This document shows, piece after piece, positions 24,322-34,387 of a stretch of 64,000 nucleotides of DNA. This DNA is from Micrococcus lylae NBRC 15355 (GTDB taxonomy: Bacteria > Actinomycetota > Actinomycetes > Actinomycetales > Micrococcaceae), in contig NZ_BCSN01000001.1 of the NCBI RefSeq assembly GCF_001570885.1, positions 116,386 through 180,385 of the forward strand, in the 5' to 3' direction. Every line of letters starts with the position of its first letter. The stretch's first letter is position 1. The position numbers and the translations under genes were made by a program. The notes beneath the pieces are model-generated. The model had not been told where the DNA came from. It did no database searches and worked only from the letters and a program-made list of their open reading frames with translations.

Positions 24322-27300
24322 CCGAGACGCCGGTTCTCGCCCCGCTGTTGCCCACCGTCCTGACGGACGAGGCCCTCGCCGCGGCCCGGGACTCCGCGGC
24401 CCGGCCGGGGGACCGCACCCCGGACCTGCAGATCGGCCTTCCCGACGGCGGCCGCGCACCTCTGCTGGCGTCCCTCGCCGACTCTGTGGCCGCCTCCGGC
24501 GGGGACGACGCCGTCGTCCTCGTCGTCACGGCGACCACGCGTGAGGCCGAGGACCTGGCCGGCGACCTGGCGGCATGGACCGCGCCGGAGTCGGTGGCCC
24601 TCTTCCCGTCCTGGGAGACGCTGCCGCACGAGCGGCTCTCGCCGCGTTCGGACACCGTGGGCGTCCGCCTCGAGGTGCTGCGTCGGCTGACGCATCCGCG
24701 AGAGCACGGGGCGGCCCCGCTGCGGGTCGTCATCGCCCCGGTGCGTGCCGCACTGCAGCCCCTCGTCTCCGGGCTCGGGGACCTGGCTCCCGTGCACCTG
24801 GAGGTGGGGCAGGAGACCGACTTCGACGGCGTCGTCGCCGCGCTGGCCGGTGCCGCCTACGCACGCGTGGACATGGTCTCCAAGCGCGGCGAGTTCGCGG
24901 TGCGCGGCGGACTGATCGACGTCTTCCCGCCCACCACCGCCTACCCGGTGCGCGTGGAGTTCTTCGGCGACGAGGTCGAGCAGATGCGCTGGTTCTCCGT
25001 GGCGGACCAGCGGTCGCTGGAGGACACCTCGGCGGACGGATCCGGCCACCCGACGGTGCTGGACGCACCGCCGTGCCGCGAGCTGCTGATCACCGAGGCG
25101 GTGCAGGAGAAGGCCCGCGCGCTCAGCCCGAGCATGCCCGCCGCCGCAGACATGCTGGACCGGATCGCCGAGGGCATTGCCGTCGAAGGCATGGAGTCCC
25201 TGTCCCCGCTGCTGGCCGAGTCCATGACCTCCCTGCCGGCCATGCTCCCGGCCGGCTCGCTCACGGTCCTGGCCGAGCCCGAGCGCATCCGCCACCGCGC
25301 GGACGACCTGCTGGCCACCAACGAGGAGTTCCTCCATGCGGCCTGGGCGGGAGCGGCCCACGGCGCCTCCGCCCCGGTGGACATCGCCTCTGCGGACCAG
25401 GAGGACGCCGGAGGGTTCCTCACCCTGGCCCGGCTGCGCGAGGAGACTCTGGAACGCGGGCAGGGACACTGGTCCACCACGGCGCTGAACCCGGACGACG
25501 AGCTGCTGCCGGAGGCCTCCACCCTGCGGGCCGGCATGGGCGTGCCGCGCACCTTCGGCGGAGACATCGGAGCCCTCGTGGAGGCCCTGCAGGAGCGCAC
25601 GCGGGACGGCTGGTCCGTCGTCGTGCTCACGGACGGACCAGGATCGGCGCGACGTCTTGCCGAACTCGCCTCCGAAGGCGGTGTGACGGCCTCGATCTTC
25701 GACGGCCCCGTCCCCGCCCAGCTGCCGTCCGGCCAGGTGCTGCTGGGCGCGGCCGCCGTGGGGACGGGCTTCACCCTCCCGGGGGCCAAGGTGGCCCTGG
25801 TCACCGAGCAGGACCTCTTCGGCCGTCAGCGCACCGCCGGCACCCGGGCCGCCGGAGCGAAGCTGGCGCGCAAGCGCAGGAACGCCGTGGACCCGCTGGC
25901 GCTGACACCGGGCGACTTCGTGGTCCACGCCCAGCACGGCATCGCCAGGTTCGTCGAGCTGCAGCGTCGCAAGGTCGCCGGGGCCGCCCGCGGCGCCGCC
26001 GAGGACTCCTACCGCGAGTACCTCGTCCTCGAGTACGCCTCCTCCAAGCGCGGTGCCCCGGGAGACCGCCTGTTCGTGCCGACCGAGCAGCTGGACCTGA
26101 TCTCCCAGTACGTCGGCGCGGAGACGCCCACGCTGTCCAAGATGGGCGGCTCGGACTGGGCGAACACCAAGTCCAAGGCCAAGCGGGCGACCAAGCAGAT
26201 CGCCGGGGAGCTGATCCGGCTCTATTCGGCCCGCATGGCGTCCAAGGGCCACGCCTACGGCCCGGACACCCCGTGGCAGAAGGAGCTGGAGGAGGCGTTC
26301 CCCTACATCGAGACGCCGGACCAGCTCACCACCATCGACGAGGTCAAGAAGGACATGGAGGCCGTGGTCCCCATGGACCGGCTGGTCTCCGGCGACGTCG
26401 GCTTCGGCAAGACCGAGGTCGCCGTGCGTGCAGCCTTCAAGGCCGTGCAGGACGGCAAGCAGGTGGCCGTGCTGGTGCCCACCACGCTGCTGGCCCGCCA
26501 GCACCACCAGACGTTCTCCGACCGCTTCGCCGGCTTCCCGGTGCGCGTCGGTGCGCTCTCGCGCTTCCAGACGGCCAAGGAGTCCAAGGACGTCCTCAAC
26601 GACCTGGCCTCGGGCGAGCTGGACGTGGTGGTCGGCACCCACCGGCTGCTGGGTCAGGGCGTGCAGTTCAAGGACCTGGGCCTGGTGATCGTGGACGAGG
26701 AGCAGCGCTTCGGCGTGGAGCACAAGGAGGCGCTGAAGAAGATGCGCACCAACGTGGACGTGCTCGCCATGTCCGCGACGCCGATCCCGCGCACCCTCGA
26801 GATGTCCCTGACCGGCATCCGAGAGACCTCCACCCTGGCGACGGCACCGGAGGAACGGCACCCCGTGCTGACCTCCGTGGGCCCCTACACGGACCAGCAG
26901 GTCACCGCCGCCATCCGCCGCGAGCTGATGCGCGAAGGCCAGGTCTTCTACGTCCACAACCGCGTCACCAGCATCGACGGCGTCGCCCGCCGCATCGCCG
27001 AGCTCGTGCCCGAGGCCCGCGTGGCCGTGGCCCACGGCAAGATGGGCGAATCCCGCCTCGAGCAGATCATGGTGGACTTCTGGGAGAAGAAGTTCGACGT
27101 CCTGGTCTCCACCACCATCGTGGAGACGGGCCTGGACATCGCCAACGCGAACACACTGATCATCGAGGACGCCCATCGCTACGGCCTGGCCCAGCTGCAC
27201 CAGCTCCGCGGCCGCGTCGGCCGTGGCCGCGAGCGCGCCTACGCCTACTTCCTCTACGACCCGCTCAAGCCGCTCGGAGAGGTCGCGCTGGAGCGCCTCA

Positions 27301-27962
27301 AGGCCGTGGCCACCCACAACGAGCTCGGTGCCGGCATGCAGCTGGCCATGAAGGACCTCGAGCTGCGCGGTGCCGGCAACCTGCTGGGCGGCGAGCAGTC
27401 CGGTCACATCGCCGGTGTGGGCTTCGACCTCTACCTCCGCATGGTCGGCGAGGCCGTCGCCGACTTCAAAGGTGAGGAGGACACCTCGCCGGCCGAGGTC
27501 AAGGTCGAGCTGCCGGTCAACGCCCATCTGCCGCACGACTACGTGCCAGGGGAGAGGCTGCGCCTGGAGATGTACCGCAACCTCGCCGCCGCGCACGACG
27601 ACGCCGCCGTGGATGCCGTCGTCGAGGAGCTCCAGGACCGCTACGGCGAGCCTCCGGCGCCGGCCCAGGCGCTCATCGCGGTCGCCCGGTTCCGCAACCG
27701 CGCCCGCGCCGCGGGCGTGACCGAGGTGATGATGCTCGGCAAGAACGTGAAGTTCGGCCCGGCGGCGGACCTGCCGGAGTCCCGTCGGCTGCGCCTGTCC
27801 CGCATGTATCGCGGCGCCCAGGTCAAGCCGGCGCTGAACGCCGTGCTGATCCCGCGCCCCATGACCAAGCCGGTCGGCGGTCGCGAGCTGACGGACGCCC
27901 CGCTGCTGGAGTGGGCCGATCAGGTGCTGACGGCGATCTTCGGTACCGCAACGGGCTCTTGA
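24318..27962 (+). CDS. mfd: Transcription-repair coupling factor
   Basis: 1214 aa, full length. N-terminal UvrB-like module, RNA-polymerase interaction domain starting at [17 protein letters not shown] (about 531), then the RecG-like translocase with Walker [21 protein letters not shown] (about 692), [46 protein letters not shown] and [11 protein letters not shown], and the C-terminal TRCF domain. Removes stalled RNA polymerase at lesions and recruits UvrA. Translationally coupled to the upstream MauE-like gene by ATGA overlap, an unusual partner. Confidence 0.96.
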   Translation: MTETPVLAPLLPTVLTDEALAAARDSAARPGDRTPDLQIGLPDGGRAPLLASLADSVAASGGDDAVVLVVTATTREAEDLAGDLAAWTAPESVALFPSWETLPHERLSPRSDTVGVRLEVLRRLTHPREHGAAPLRVVIAPVRAALQPLVSGLGDLAPVHLEVGQETDFDGVVAALAGAAYARVDMVSKRGEFAVRGGLIDVFPPTTAYPVRVEFFGDEVEQMRWFSVADQRSLEDTSADGSGHPTVLDAPPCRELLITEAVQEKARALSPSMPAAADMLDRIAEGIAVEGMESLSPLLAESMTSLPAMLPAGSLTVLAEPERIRHRADDLLATNEEFLHAAWAGAAHGASAPVDIASADQEDAGGFLTLARLREETLERGQGHWSTTALNPDDELLPEASTLRAGMGVPRTFGGDIGALVEALQERTRDGWSVVVLTDGPGSARRLAELASEGGVTASIFDGPVPAQLPSGQVLLGAAAVGTGFTLPGAKVALVTEQDLFGRQRTAGTRAAGAKLARKRRNAVDPLALTPGDFVVHAQHGIARFVELQRRKVAGAARGAAEDSYREYLVLEYASSKRGAPGDRLFVPTEQLDLISQYVGAETPTLSKMGGSDWANTKSKAKRATKQIAGELIRLYSARMASKGHAYGPDTPWQKELEEAFPYIETPDQLTTIDEVKKDMEAVVPMDRLVSGDVGFGKTEVAVRAAFKAVQDGKQVAVLVPTTLLARQHHQTFSDRFAGFPVRVGALSRFQTAKESKDVLNDLASGELDVVVGTHRLLGQGVQFKDLGLVIVDEEQRFGVEHKEALKKMRTNVDVLAMSATPIPRTLEMSLTGIRETSTLATAPEERHPVLTSVGPYTDQQVTAAIRRELMREGQVFYVHNRVTSIDGVARRIAELVPEARVAVAHGKMGESRLEQIMVDFWEKKFDVLVSTTIVETGLDIANANTLIIEDAHRYGLAQLHQLRGRVGRGRERAYAYFLYDPLKPLGEVALERLKAVATHNELGAGMQLAMKDLELRGAGNLLGGEQSGHIAGVGFDLYLRMVGEAVADFKGEEDTSPAEVKVELPVNAHLPHDYVPGERLRLEMYRNLAAAHDDAAVDAVVEELQDRYGEPPAPAQALIAVARFRNRARAAGVTEVMMLGKNVKFGPAADLPESRRLRLSRMYRGAQVKPALNAVLIPRPMTKPVGGRELTDAPLLEWADQVLTAIFGTATGS

Positions 27963-28096
27963 TCGGACGGAGGAAGCCACGGCACAGTGGCCCCGGTGCT
28001 GCCCCCGATGCCCTCCTGCCGACCACGATCGGTGTCGTCCACCCCCCCCTCAACGGGGCGACGTGCTCTGGTGGGGTGGCAGGTCACCTGTCGTTC

Positions 28097-28102
28097 TATA
28101 TT
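28097..28102 (+). promoter_or_regulatory. AT-rich -10-like element upstream of the dehydrogenase pseudogene
   Basis: TATATT in the 238-nt gap after mfd. It is the most AT-rich hexamer nearby, but no -35 is clear. The gap contains no other recognised feature apart from the nonamer at 28186. Confidence 0.3.
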
Positions 28103-28185
28103 GGGCCAGGCGGGTCATGGGCCTCCGGGGCCGTTCTGGAGACATCCTCCCGACCTTCCCCAGTGGTTCGACTCTGAGCGGGCAC

Positions 28186-28194
28186 CATAGGAAA
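28186..28194 (+). promoter_or_regulatory. CATAGGAAA element upstream of the UDP-sugar dehydrogenase pseudogene
   Basis: Second copy of the nonamer also found at 13974 and 49220. The overlapping AGGAAAGGG could serve as a ribosome binding site. Confidence 0.4.
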
Positions 28195-28200
28195 GGGACA

Positions 28201-29460
28201 GCGCAGCATAGACTGGTCGTCATCGGGCAAGGGTATGTGGGGCTTGCGGTCTCCATGCAGGCTGTCGAGGCGGGTCTTGACGTCGTCGGTCTGGACCTCA
28301 GCGAACACCGCATCTCGGACCTCGCAGCCGGGCACTCCTAGGTCGAAGACATCAGCGACGGCGAGTTGCGGTCGGCCCTGGACACGGGACGTTTCCTCCC
28401 TTCGCGGGACTATGCGGACGCGGAGGACTTCGACGTCGCCGTGATCACCGTCCCCACGCCGCTGCGGGACTCTCTGCCGGACATCGCCTTCATCGAGTCT
28501 GCAGGCCGGTCTCTCGCCCCGTACATCCGGCACGGTTCCACTGTGGTCCTGGAGTCCACTACGTACCCGGGCACCACGGATGAGCCCTTGGTGCCTCTGC
28601 TTGAGGACGGCTCAGGCTTGCGAGCCGGCCAGGACTTCCATGTCGGATACTCCCCGGAGCGCATCGATCCGGGGCGCAAGGACTGGACGTTCAAGACCAC
28701 CCCGAAGGTCGTCTCCGGCCTCTCGGACGCGTGCCTGGAGAAGATGCTGGCATTCTACGGAACCATCATCGACGAACCCGTGCCCGTGAAGGGCACTCGC
28801 GAAGCCGAACTGGCGAAGCTGCTGGAGAACACCTTCCGTCACGTCAACATTGCCCTCGTCAACGAGCTCTCCGTCTTCGCCCACCAGCTGGGCGCGGATG
28901 TGTGGGACGCCATCCGGGCGGCAGACACCAAGCCCTTCGGCTACATGCGTTTCACCCCCGGTCCGGGAGTCGGCGGCCACTGCCTGCCGGTCGACCCGAG
29001 TTACCTGTCCTGGGCCGTGCGCAAGGACCTTGGTCAGACCTTCCGCTTCGTGGAGCTCGCCAATGACGTCAACGATGCTCAGCCGCGGTATGTGGTCGAG
29101 CGCACTGTGGAGTTGCTGAACGAGGACCGGAAAGCTCTGAACGGAGCCAAAGTGGCTCTCGTGGGACTGTCGTACAAGCGGGATTCCTCGGACATCCGCG
29201 AGGCCCCGTCATCGGATGTGATGAAGCGTCTGTCCGAGTTCGGAGCCGAGCTCTCGGCTCTCGACAATTGGGTGCTGGAGCGCTCCTGGCCTGAGGGGGT
29301 CCGACGGCTTTCCGCCGAGGCCGACCTGGGAGACCAGGACGTTGTGATCGTCCTGACAGATCACTCGGATGTGGACTACCGCGCACTGGCGGACCTGGGC
29401 GTACGGGTGTTCGACACTCGGAACGTCGTTCCCGCCTCAGACACCGTGTCCGTGCTCTGA
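28201..29460 (+). pseudogene. UDP-N-acetylmannosamine/UDP-glucose-type nucleotide sugar dehydrogenase, interrupted by an in-frame stop
   Basis: The frame encodes a nearly complete WecC/Ugd-type enzyme: VVIGQGYVGLAVS (Rossmann), then GHS-stop-VEDI, ITVPTPL, YSPERIDPG, ENTFRHVNIALVNEL, catalytic Cys in GVGGHCLPVDPSYL and VGLSYKRDSSDIREAPS. A TAG at 28339-28341 replaces the residue that is normally Tyr in GHSYVED, so a single C/T-to-G change would explain it. No ATG, GTG or TTG lies in frame close to the expected N-terminus; GCG at 28201 is where a GTG would fit behind AGGAAAGGG, and CTG at 28213 is the alternative. The product would oxidise a UDP-sugar to its uronate for surface polysaccharide. 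A sequencing error cannot be excluded; downstream re-initiation would lack the NAD-binding strand. Confidence 0.8.
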
Positions 29461-29490
29461 CGCGTCAGAGCGTCGGTCCGACGGCGGCGG

Positions 29491-30570
29491 TCATCGGGAA
29501 CGGAGGCGTTCGGTGCCTGCGGGAACCGGCGCCTGGAACGGGTGGAACTGACGGGGCACACCCGTCAGCAGCCGGGACAGCGGTGTGGAGAGCAGCACCA
29601 GACCGATGGCCCAGCTGAGCAGCAGGGTGCGCACGAATTTGGGGAACGGATCCGTCACACCCAGCTCCATGAGCTCCATGAGCACCTCGCCGTGGACCAG
29701 CACCACCACGGTCCCCGTGCGCACGAGTGCGGAGATCGCCGTGCGCACCACCCGCCCGGTACCGGTGCGCTCGGCCAGCAGGCGCAGGAGACGGTTGACG
29801 AAGGAGCCGAACACCAGCACCGCGCCGGCGGCCATCATGACGCCCACCAGCGGGGTCAGCAGCGGCGTGCCGAAGCCGCCGAACTTGATGTTGTGCGGCT
29901 CCAGGCCCAGCGCCACGGCGCCCAGGCCGAGCCCGATCAGCACGGTGCCGATCAGGGCCCGGTGCCGGACCACGTTCGGCTCGATCCGGCGGCGGAACAG
30001 CTCGCCGGCCAGCAGGTAGAACAGGCAGGGGAAGGCCAGGCCGAATCCCAGGGGGGTCTTCGCGATCCACGAGTCCGCGGTCGTATAGGCGACCCCGAGC
30101 CCGGCGCCGCTGAGCACCCAGGCGGCCCAGGAGGGGAAGCGTTCCAGGAAGCGGCGCAGCACCGTGGTGAAGAACAGGACCGAGATGAACCAGAAGGCCC
30201 ACCACGGCGGATCCTGGTCCGCACCGCCGTACCAGCCGCTGCGCATGAGCTCCCAGAACCGGTCAGGGTCCTGGTGGTTCCAGCGCCAGGCGGCCACGGA
30301 CATGAGCACGGCCCAGACCAGGTACGGGACGGCCAGGGACTTCCAGCGGCCGCGCACGTCAGGGACGAACGGCCGGCCCCGGGTCCAGAAGTAGCCGCTG
30401 AGGAAGAAGAACAGCGGCATCCTCCAGACCTCGAGGTACTGGCTGAACTCGAGCTTGGAGAGGTAGGAGTGGCCGAGCACCACGGCGGCGATGGACACAA
30501 GACGGAGGGCGTCCACGCCGGTGTTCCGGGTGGACGCCCTCCGTACAGGTGTCGCGGCGCGCGAGGTCAT
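29491..30570 (-). CDS. Acyltransferase 3 family membrane protein
   Basis: 359 aa with about ten membrane segments. RNTGVDALRLVSIAAVVLGHS (about 16-35) has the catalytic-type His of the acyltransferase 3 family, followed by MPLFFFLSGYFW. Such proteins O-acetylate or otherwise acylate surface polysaccharides or glycolipids. It is convergent with the UDP-sugar dehydrogenase pseudogene, suggesting a minor polysaccharide-modification locus. The first 20 codons contain a 15-bp inverted repeat (30502-30544) that could fold in the mRNA. Substrate unknown. Confidence 0.85.
   Translation of the reverse strand: MTSRAATPVRRASTRNTGVDALRLVSIAAVVLGHSYLSKLEFSQYLEVWRMPLFFFLSGYFWTRGRPFVPDVRGRWKSLAVPYLVWAVLMSVAAWRWNHQDPDRFWELMRSGWYGGADQDPPWWAFWFISVLFFTTVLRRFLERFPSWAAWVLSGAGLGVAYTTADSWIAKTPLGFGLAFPCLFYLLAGELFRRRIEPNVVRHRALIGTVLIGLGLGAVALGLEPHNIKFGGFGTPLLTPLVGVMMAAGAVLVFGSFVNRLLRLLAERTGTGRVVRTAISALVRTGTVVVLVHGEVLMELMELGVTDPFPKFVRTLLLSWAIGLVLLSTPLSRLLTGVPRQFHPFQAPVPAGTERLRSR
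30502..30544. repeat. 15-bp inverted repeat inside the start region of the acyltransferase gene
   Basis: Arms 30502-30516 and 30530-30544 are perfect complements with a 13-nt loop, within codons 9-23. A hairpin of this strength near the start codon could hinder initiation or ribosome movement. Confidence 0.7.
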
Positions 30571-30602
30571 CGACCGCCGGGAGCCTTCAGTTCAGGGCTG
30601 GC

Positions 30603-30875
30603 TCAGTGGCCGCGCTCGACCGCATGGGAGGCCGGGGTGTGGATGGCGACCTCGTCCACCGAGTCGCCGCGTCCGAGGATCTGCTTCGGGATGAGGAAGG
30701 CGAGGACGGCGCAGACCAGGACCGCGATGCCCGGGACCCACACGTTCTCCAGGGTCCAGAAGCCGATGGCATAGCAGACGCCCACGAACAGGCCGAAGCT
30801 CACGATGAAGGCGACGAGGCTGCCCCAGAGCCCGCCGACGTTCGAGTGGTCAATGGGCTTGCCGTTGCGGATCAC
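30603..30875 (-). CDS. Small two-helix membrane protein of unknown function
   Basis: 90 aa. Two hydrophobic segments (about 17-40 and 46-63) separated by a short polar turn, with a soluble C-terminal tail. GTG start with AAGGAG 7 nt upstream; the ATG just before it runs straight into a stop. Not recognised beyond a general resemblance to small actinobacterial membrane proteins. Downstream of deoC on the same strand with a 49-nt gap, so possibly co-transcribed. Confidence 0.7.
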   Translation of the reverse strand: MIRNGKPIDHSNVGGLWGSLVAFIVSFGLFVGVCYAIGFWTLENVWVPGIAVLVCAVLAFLIPKQILGRGDSVDEVAIHTPASHAVERGH

Positions 30876-30924
30876 GACATACTCCTTCGTCAGTCAGATG
30901 GACGCGGCACGGTGCGAGGACGCG

Positions 30925-31617
30925 TCAGTCACCAGCCAGGATACCAAGGGTGGCGGAGGCGCCGATGCGTGTGGCGCCGGCCTCGATCATCGCCAGCGCG
31001 TCCTCACGGGTGCGGACGCCGCCGGAGGCCTTCACGCCGATCTCCGGGCCCACGGTGCGGCGCATCAGGGCCACGTGCTCGGCGGTCGCGCCGGCGGTGG
31101 AGAAGCCGGTGGAGGTCTTCACGAAGTCCGCGCCCGCCTCCACGGAGGCCTCGCAGGCCAGGACGATCGCGTCCTCGTCCAGCAGGGCGGTCTCCACGAT
31201 CACCTTGAGCAGTGCGCCGCCCTGCCCGGCGGCGCCGTTCTCATGGGCGGCCTCGGCCACGGCCCGGATGTCCTCGACCAGGCGCTGACGGTCGCCGGCA
31301 CGGGCGGCGGCCACGTCGATGACCATGTCCACCTCGTCCGCGCCGTCGGCGATCGCCTGGCGGGCCTCGAACGCCTTCACGGCGGAGGAGTTCGCGCCGA
31401 GCGGGAAGCCGATCACGGTGCAGGTCAGCACGTCCGAGCCCTCCAGCGCCTGCGCCACGGTCGGCACCCAGCGCGGGTTCACACACACGGACTTCACGTT
31501 CGCCTGCAGGGCCTCGGCCACGATGCGCCGGATGTCCTCGGCGGAGGTCTCGGCCTTCAGGGCGGTGTGGTCGATGTACGTGGCCAGCTCGGCGGAGGTC
31601 AGGTCTGCGGTGGTCAT
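30925..31617 (-). CDS. deoC: Deoxyribose-phosphate aldolase
   Basis: 230 aa class I aldolase. Splits 2-deoxyribose-5-phosphate into acetaldehyde and glyceraldehyde-3-phosphate. [12 protein letters not shown] at the N-terminus, VCVNPRWV, Schiff-base Lys in [11 protein letters not shown] or, more likely by family alignment, in [14 protein letters not shown], and VKASGGVRT. Follows the phosphosugar mutase after 57 nt, consistent with nucleoside breakdown. Confidence 0.95.
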   Translation of the reverse strand: MTTADLTSAELATYIDHTALKAETSAEDIRRIVAEALQANVKSVCVNPRWVPTVAQALEGSDVLTCTVIGFPLGANSSAVKAFEARQAIADGADEVDMVIDVAAARAGDRQRLVEDIRAVAEAAHENGAAGQGGALLKVIVETALLDEDAIVLACEASVEAGADFVKTSTGFSTAGATAEHVALMRRTVGPEIGVKASGGVRTREDALAMIEAGATRIGASATLGILAGD

Positions 31618-31674
31618 CGTCGGCGTTGCCTTTCGGTCGGTTCGGGTCTGGTCGGTCTCGGTGCGGGCAGGACG

Positions 31675-33384
31675 TCACCCGGCCACGAGGGCGGCGATCT
31701 GGTCCCGCACGGCCGCGAGGCGCGTGCGGGCGGTCTGCGGGTCCGCGTCCGTGGTGCCGAGGTAGCACTTGAGCTTCGGCTCGGTGCCGGAGGGACGGAT
31801 CACCACGCGGGTGCCGGTGTCCGTGGAGAAGAGCAGGCCGTCGGTGGGCGGCAGGTCCTCCGAGCCGGCGGCGAGGTCCACGGACGCGGTCACCGGGTCC
31901 CCGGCGAGCTCGGCGATGCCCTCGGAGCGCAGGCGGGCCATGGCGTCCGCGATGATCTGCACATCCTCCACGCGGACGGACACCTGGGCGGACGGCATGG
32001 CGCCGGTGGTGGCGTCCAGGTCCGCGAGGGCGTCCCACACGCTGCGGCCCTCGGCCTTGAGCCCGGCGGCGAGGTCCGCGGCCACGAGGGCGGCGGTCAT
32101 GCCGTCCTTGTCCCGCACGAGGTCCGGGGCAACGCAGTAGCCGAGGGCCTCCTCGTAGCCGTAGCCGATCTGTGGGGCGCGGCTGATCCACTTGAAGCCG
32201 GTCAGCGTGGCGTGGTGGGGCACGCCGGCGTGCTCGGCCAGGCGGGACAGCTGCGGGGAGGAGACGATCGAGCAGGCGGTCGAACGGCCCAGGGCCTCCA
32301 GCCGTGGCAGCAGGTGCGCACCGAGCAGGGCGCCGACCTGGTCCCCGGAGAGCATGCGCCAGGTGCCGTCCGCCTCGGGCGCGGCGAGGGCGAGGCGGTC
32401 GGCGTCCGGGTCGTTGGCGATCACCAGGTCCGCGCCGAGGTCTGCGGCGGCGTCGAAGGACAGGTCCAGGGCGCCGGGCTCCTCCGGGTTCGGGAAGGCC
32501 ACGGTGGGGAAGTCCGGGTCCGGCTCGGCCTGCCGGGCCACCACGTTGACGTCGGTGAAGCCGGCGCGCTCCAGCAGTCCGGGCAGCACCGCTGCGCCCA
32601 CCCCGTGCATCGGGGTGTAGACGATCGTCAGCGCGTCCCGGCCGGTGGCTTCGCGGCGGTCCTCGTCCAGTACGCCGAGTGCGGCCTCGGAGTACGCTTC
32701 AACGAGCTCCTCGTCCGCGACGTCCCAGCCGGAGTTCGCCATCGGTATGTCCGCGAACCAGGCCTCGTGGTCGATGCGCGCGGCGATCTCCGCGTCCGCC
32801 GGGGTGACGATCTGCGCGCCGCGGCCGGCGGCGTCGGTCATGCGGCCGCCGAGGTACACCTTGTAGCCGTTGTCCGCCGGCGGGTTGTGGCTGGCGGTGA
32901 CCATCACGCCGGCGTCGGCGTTGAGGTGGCGCACCAGGAAGGCGAGCACGGGGGTCGGCAGCGGGCGGGGGAGCAGGGTCACCTGGGCGCCGGCGGCGGT
33001 GAACACGCCGGCGGAGTCGCGGGCGAAGGACGCGGAGCCGTGGCGGGCGTCGTAGCCGATCACCACGGACGGCGGTGCCTCGTCCTCGCCGAGGGTGTCC
33101 AGCAGGTACCGGGCGATCCCCGCGGTGGCACGGCGGACCACCAGCCGGTTCATGCGGGACTCGCCCGGACCCTCCTCGGCGCGCAGGCCGGCGGTGCCGA
33201 AGGTCAGCGGACCGGAGAAGCGGGAGCGCACGGCCTCGGCCGCGGCCACGTCCCCGCCCTCGGCGGCCTCGAGCTCGGCGGTCAGGGTGGCGGCATGCTG
33301 GGCGTTCGGCTCCTCGAGGGCCCAGCGGCGGGCGCGCTCGAGCAGCTGCGGGTCCAGTGCGGCGGTGTCACGGGGTGCGGTCAT
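31675..33384 (-). CDS. Phospho-sugar mutase (phosphomannomutase/phosphoglucomutase or phosphopentomutase-like)
   Basis: 569 aa, alpha-D-phosphohexomutase superfamily of the PGM2/PmmB type. Phosphoserine loop MVTASHNPPADNGYKVY (about 147-163), metal loop NDPDADRLALA, sugar-binding GEEAL-equivalent YGYEEALGYCV and C-terminal phosphate site RPSGTEPKLKCY. Being between purine nucleoside phosphorylase and deoC, it may interconvert (deoxy)ribose-1- and 5-phosphates; the hexose-phosphate activity is equally possible. Preceded by a weak GAGG. Confidence 0.88.
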   Translation of the reverse strand: MTAPRDTAALDPQLLERARRWALEEPNAQHAATLTAELEAAEGGDVAAAEAVRSRFSGPLTFGTAGLRAEEGPGESRMNRLVVRRATAGIARYLLDTLGEDEAPPSVVIGYDARHGSASFARDSAGVFTAAGAQVTLLPRPLPTPVLAFLVRHLNADAGVMVTASHNPPADNGYKVYLGGRMTDAAGRGAQIVTPADAEIAARIDHEAWFADIPMANSGWDVADEELVEAYSEAALGVLDEDRREATGRDALTIVYTPMHGVGAAVLPGLLERAGFTDVNVVARQAEPDPDFPTVAFPNPEEPGALDLSFDAAADLGADLVIANDPDADRLALAAPEADGTWRMLSGDQVGALLGAHLLPRLEALGRSTACSIVSSPQLSRLAEHAGVPHHATLTGFKWISRAPQIGYGYEEALGYCVAPDLVRDKDGMTAALVAADLAAGLKAEGRSVWDALADLDATTGAMPSAQVSVRVEDVQIIADAMARLRSEGIAELAGDPVTASVDLAAGSEDLPPTDGLLFSTDTGTRVVIRPSGTEPKLKCYLGTTDADPQTARTRLAAVRDQIAALVAG

Positions 33385-33432
33385 GGGAGGAACCTCGGGG
33401 TGTGTCAGAGGAGAGGGGAGAAGAAGGCGGGA

Positions 33433-33465
33433 TTCCCGACGACGGCAGCTCGCCGTCGTCGGGAA
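33433..33465. terminator. Strong hairpin between the purine nucleoside phosphorylase and mutase genes
   Basis: Perfect 14-bp stem (33433-33446 with 33452-33465) and 5-nt loop in the 94-nt spacer. It may terminate or attenuate transcription from the upstream gene, leaving the mutase-deoC part under separate or partial control. Confidence 0.65.
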
Positions 33466-33478
33466 GCCGTCAGCGACG

Positions 33479-34324
33479 TCAGAGGCGACCGATGATGTCC
33501 GCCAGCAGCGCCGGGATCCGCGGGCCGGCGGCCTGGCCGGCCTCCACGACCTCCTGGTGCGACAGCGGCTCCTCCTGGATGCCGGCGCCCAGGTTGGTCA
33601 CCAGGGAGATGCCGAAGACCTCGAGGCCGGCGTGGCGGGCGGCGATCGCGTCCAGGGCGGTGGACATGCCCACCAGGTCGCCGCCGAGGACCTTCGCCAT
33701 GCGGACCTCGGCGGGGGTCTCGTACTGAGGGCCGGAGAACTGCACGTACACCCCCTCGGTCAGGGACGGGTCGATCTCCTTGGCGATCCGGCGGATGCGC
33801 GGGGAGTACAGGTCCGTCATGTCCACGAAGGTGGCACCGACCAGCGGGGTGGCGCCGGTGACGTTGATGTGGTCTGCGATGACCACCGGAGTGCCGGGGG
33901 CGATCTCCGGGTTCAGGCCGCCGCAGCCGTTGGTGAGGATCACGGTCTTCGCGCCGGCCGCCGCGGCGGTGCGCACGGTGTGGGCCACGGCCTGGGCGTC
34001 GCGGGACTCGTAGAAGTGGGTGCGGGAGCCGAACACCAGGGCGGAGGTGCCGTCGGCCAGCTTCACGGAGCGGATGGACGCGTTGTGGCCCGGCACCTTC
34101 GGAGCATGGAAGCCCGGGACGTCCGCCAGCGGGACGGAGTGCTCGGTCTCGCCGATCAGCTCGGCGGCACCGCCCCAGCCGGAGCCGAGGACCACGGCGA
34201 TGCGGTGCTCGGCCACGCCGGTCGCCTCGGCGATCACGGCTGCCGCAGCACGGGCCTCGTCGAATCCGGGGTGGTCGCCCTGCAGGGCGGGGGTCTGCGC
34301 GGTGGTTCCGTTCTGGTCTCTCAC
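33479..34324 (-). CDS. Purine-nucleoside phosphorylase
   Basis: 281 aa, trimeric PNP-I family. Phosphorolyses (deoxy)purine nucleosides to base and (deoxy)ribose-1-phosphate. VVLGSGWGG (about 38-46) is the phosphate loop, FGSRTHFYES the substrate loop, LTNGCGGLNPEI and GPQYETPAEVRM the base and ribose sites. GTG start at 34324 fixed by a TAGACT hexamer 7 nt upstream. Divergent from lpdA. First gene of the nucleoside-use group that continues through the mutase and deoC. Confidence 0.94.
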   Translation of the reverse strand: MRDQNGTTAQTPALQGDHPGFDEARAAAAVIAEATGVAEHRIAVVLGSGWGGAAELIGETEHSVPLADVPGFHAPKVPGHNASIRSVKLADGTSALVFGSRTHFYESRDAQAVAHTVRTAAAAGAKTVILTNGCGGLNPEIAPGTPVVIADHINVTGATPLVGATFVDMTDLYSPRIRRIAKEIDPSLTEGVYVQFSGPQYETPAEVRMAKVLGGDLVGMSTALDAIAARHAGLEVFGISLVTNLGAGIQEEPLSHQEVVEAGQAAGPRIPALLADIIGRL

Positions 34325-34331
34325 GCAGGAC

Positions 34332-34337
34332 AGTCTA
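34332..34337 (-). promoter_or_regulatory. -10 element for leaderless purine nucleoside phosphorylase gene
   Basis: TAGACT on the minus strand, 7 nt before GTG 34324; no Shine-Dalgarno in between. Confidence 0.6.
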
Positions 34338-34374
34338 GGCGGGCGGCCCACTGTGGCGCCGGTGCGTGCTCTGC

Positions 34375-34380
34375 CACAAT
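34375..34380 (+). promoter_or_regulatory. -10 element for leaderless lpdA
   Basis: CACAAT, 7 nt before the GTG at 34388. The spacing rule seen elsewhere favours this GTG over the ATG at 34379, which overlaps the hexamer. Confidence 0.5.
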
Positions 34381-34387
34381 GGACGCC

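Noticed and set aside
23718..27980. A very long minus-strand open frame opposite mfd (and similar ones opposite most genes, such as 1372-3099)
   Set aside because: Frame shadows caused by high third-position GC in the real genes; no recognisable domains, biased composition and no ribosome binding sites.
28339..28341. Translational readthrough or special decoding of the TAG in the UDP-sugar dehydrogenase
   Set aside because: No pyrrolysine genes or suppressor tRNA visible in the window, and the missing start codon argues for gene decay or error.
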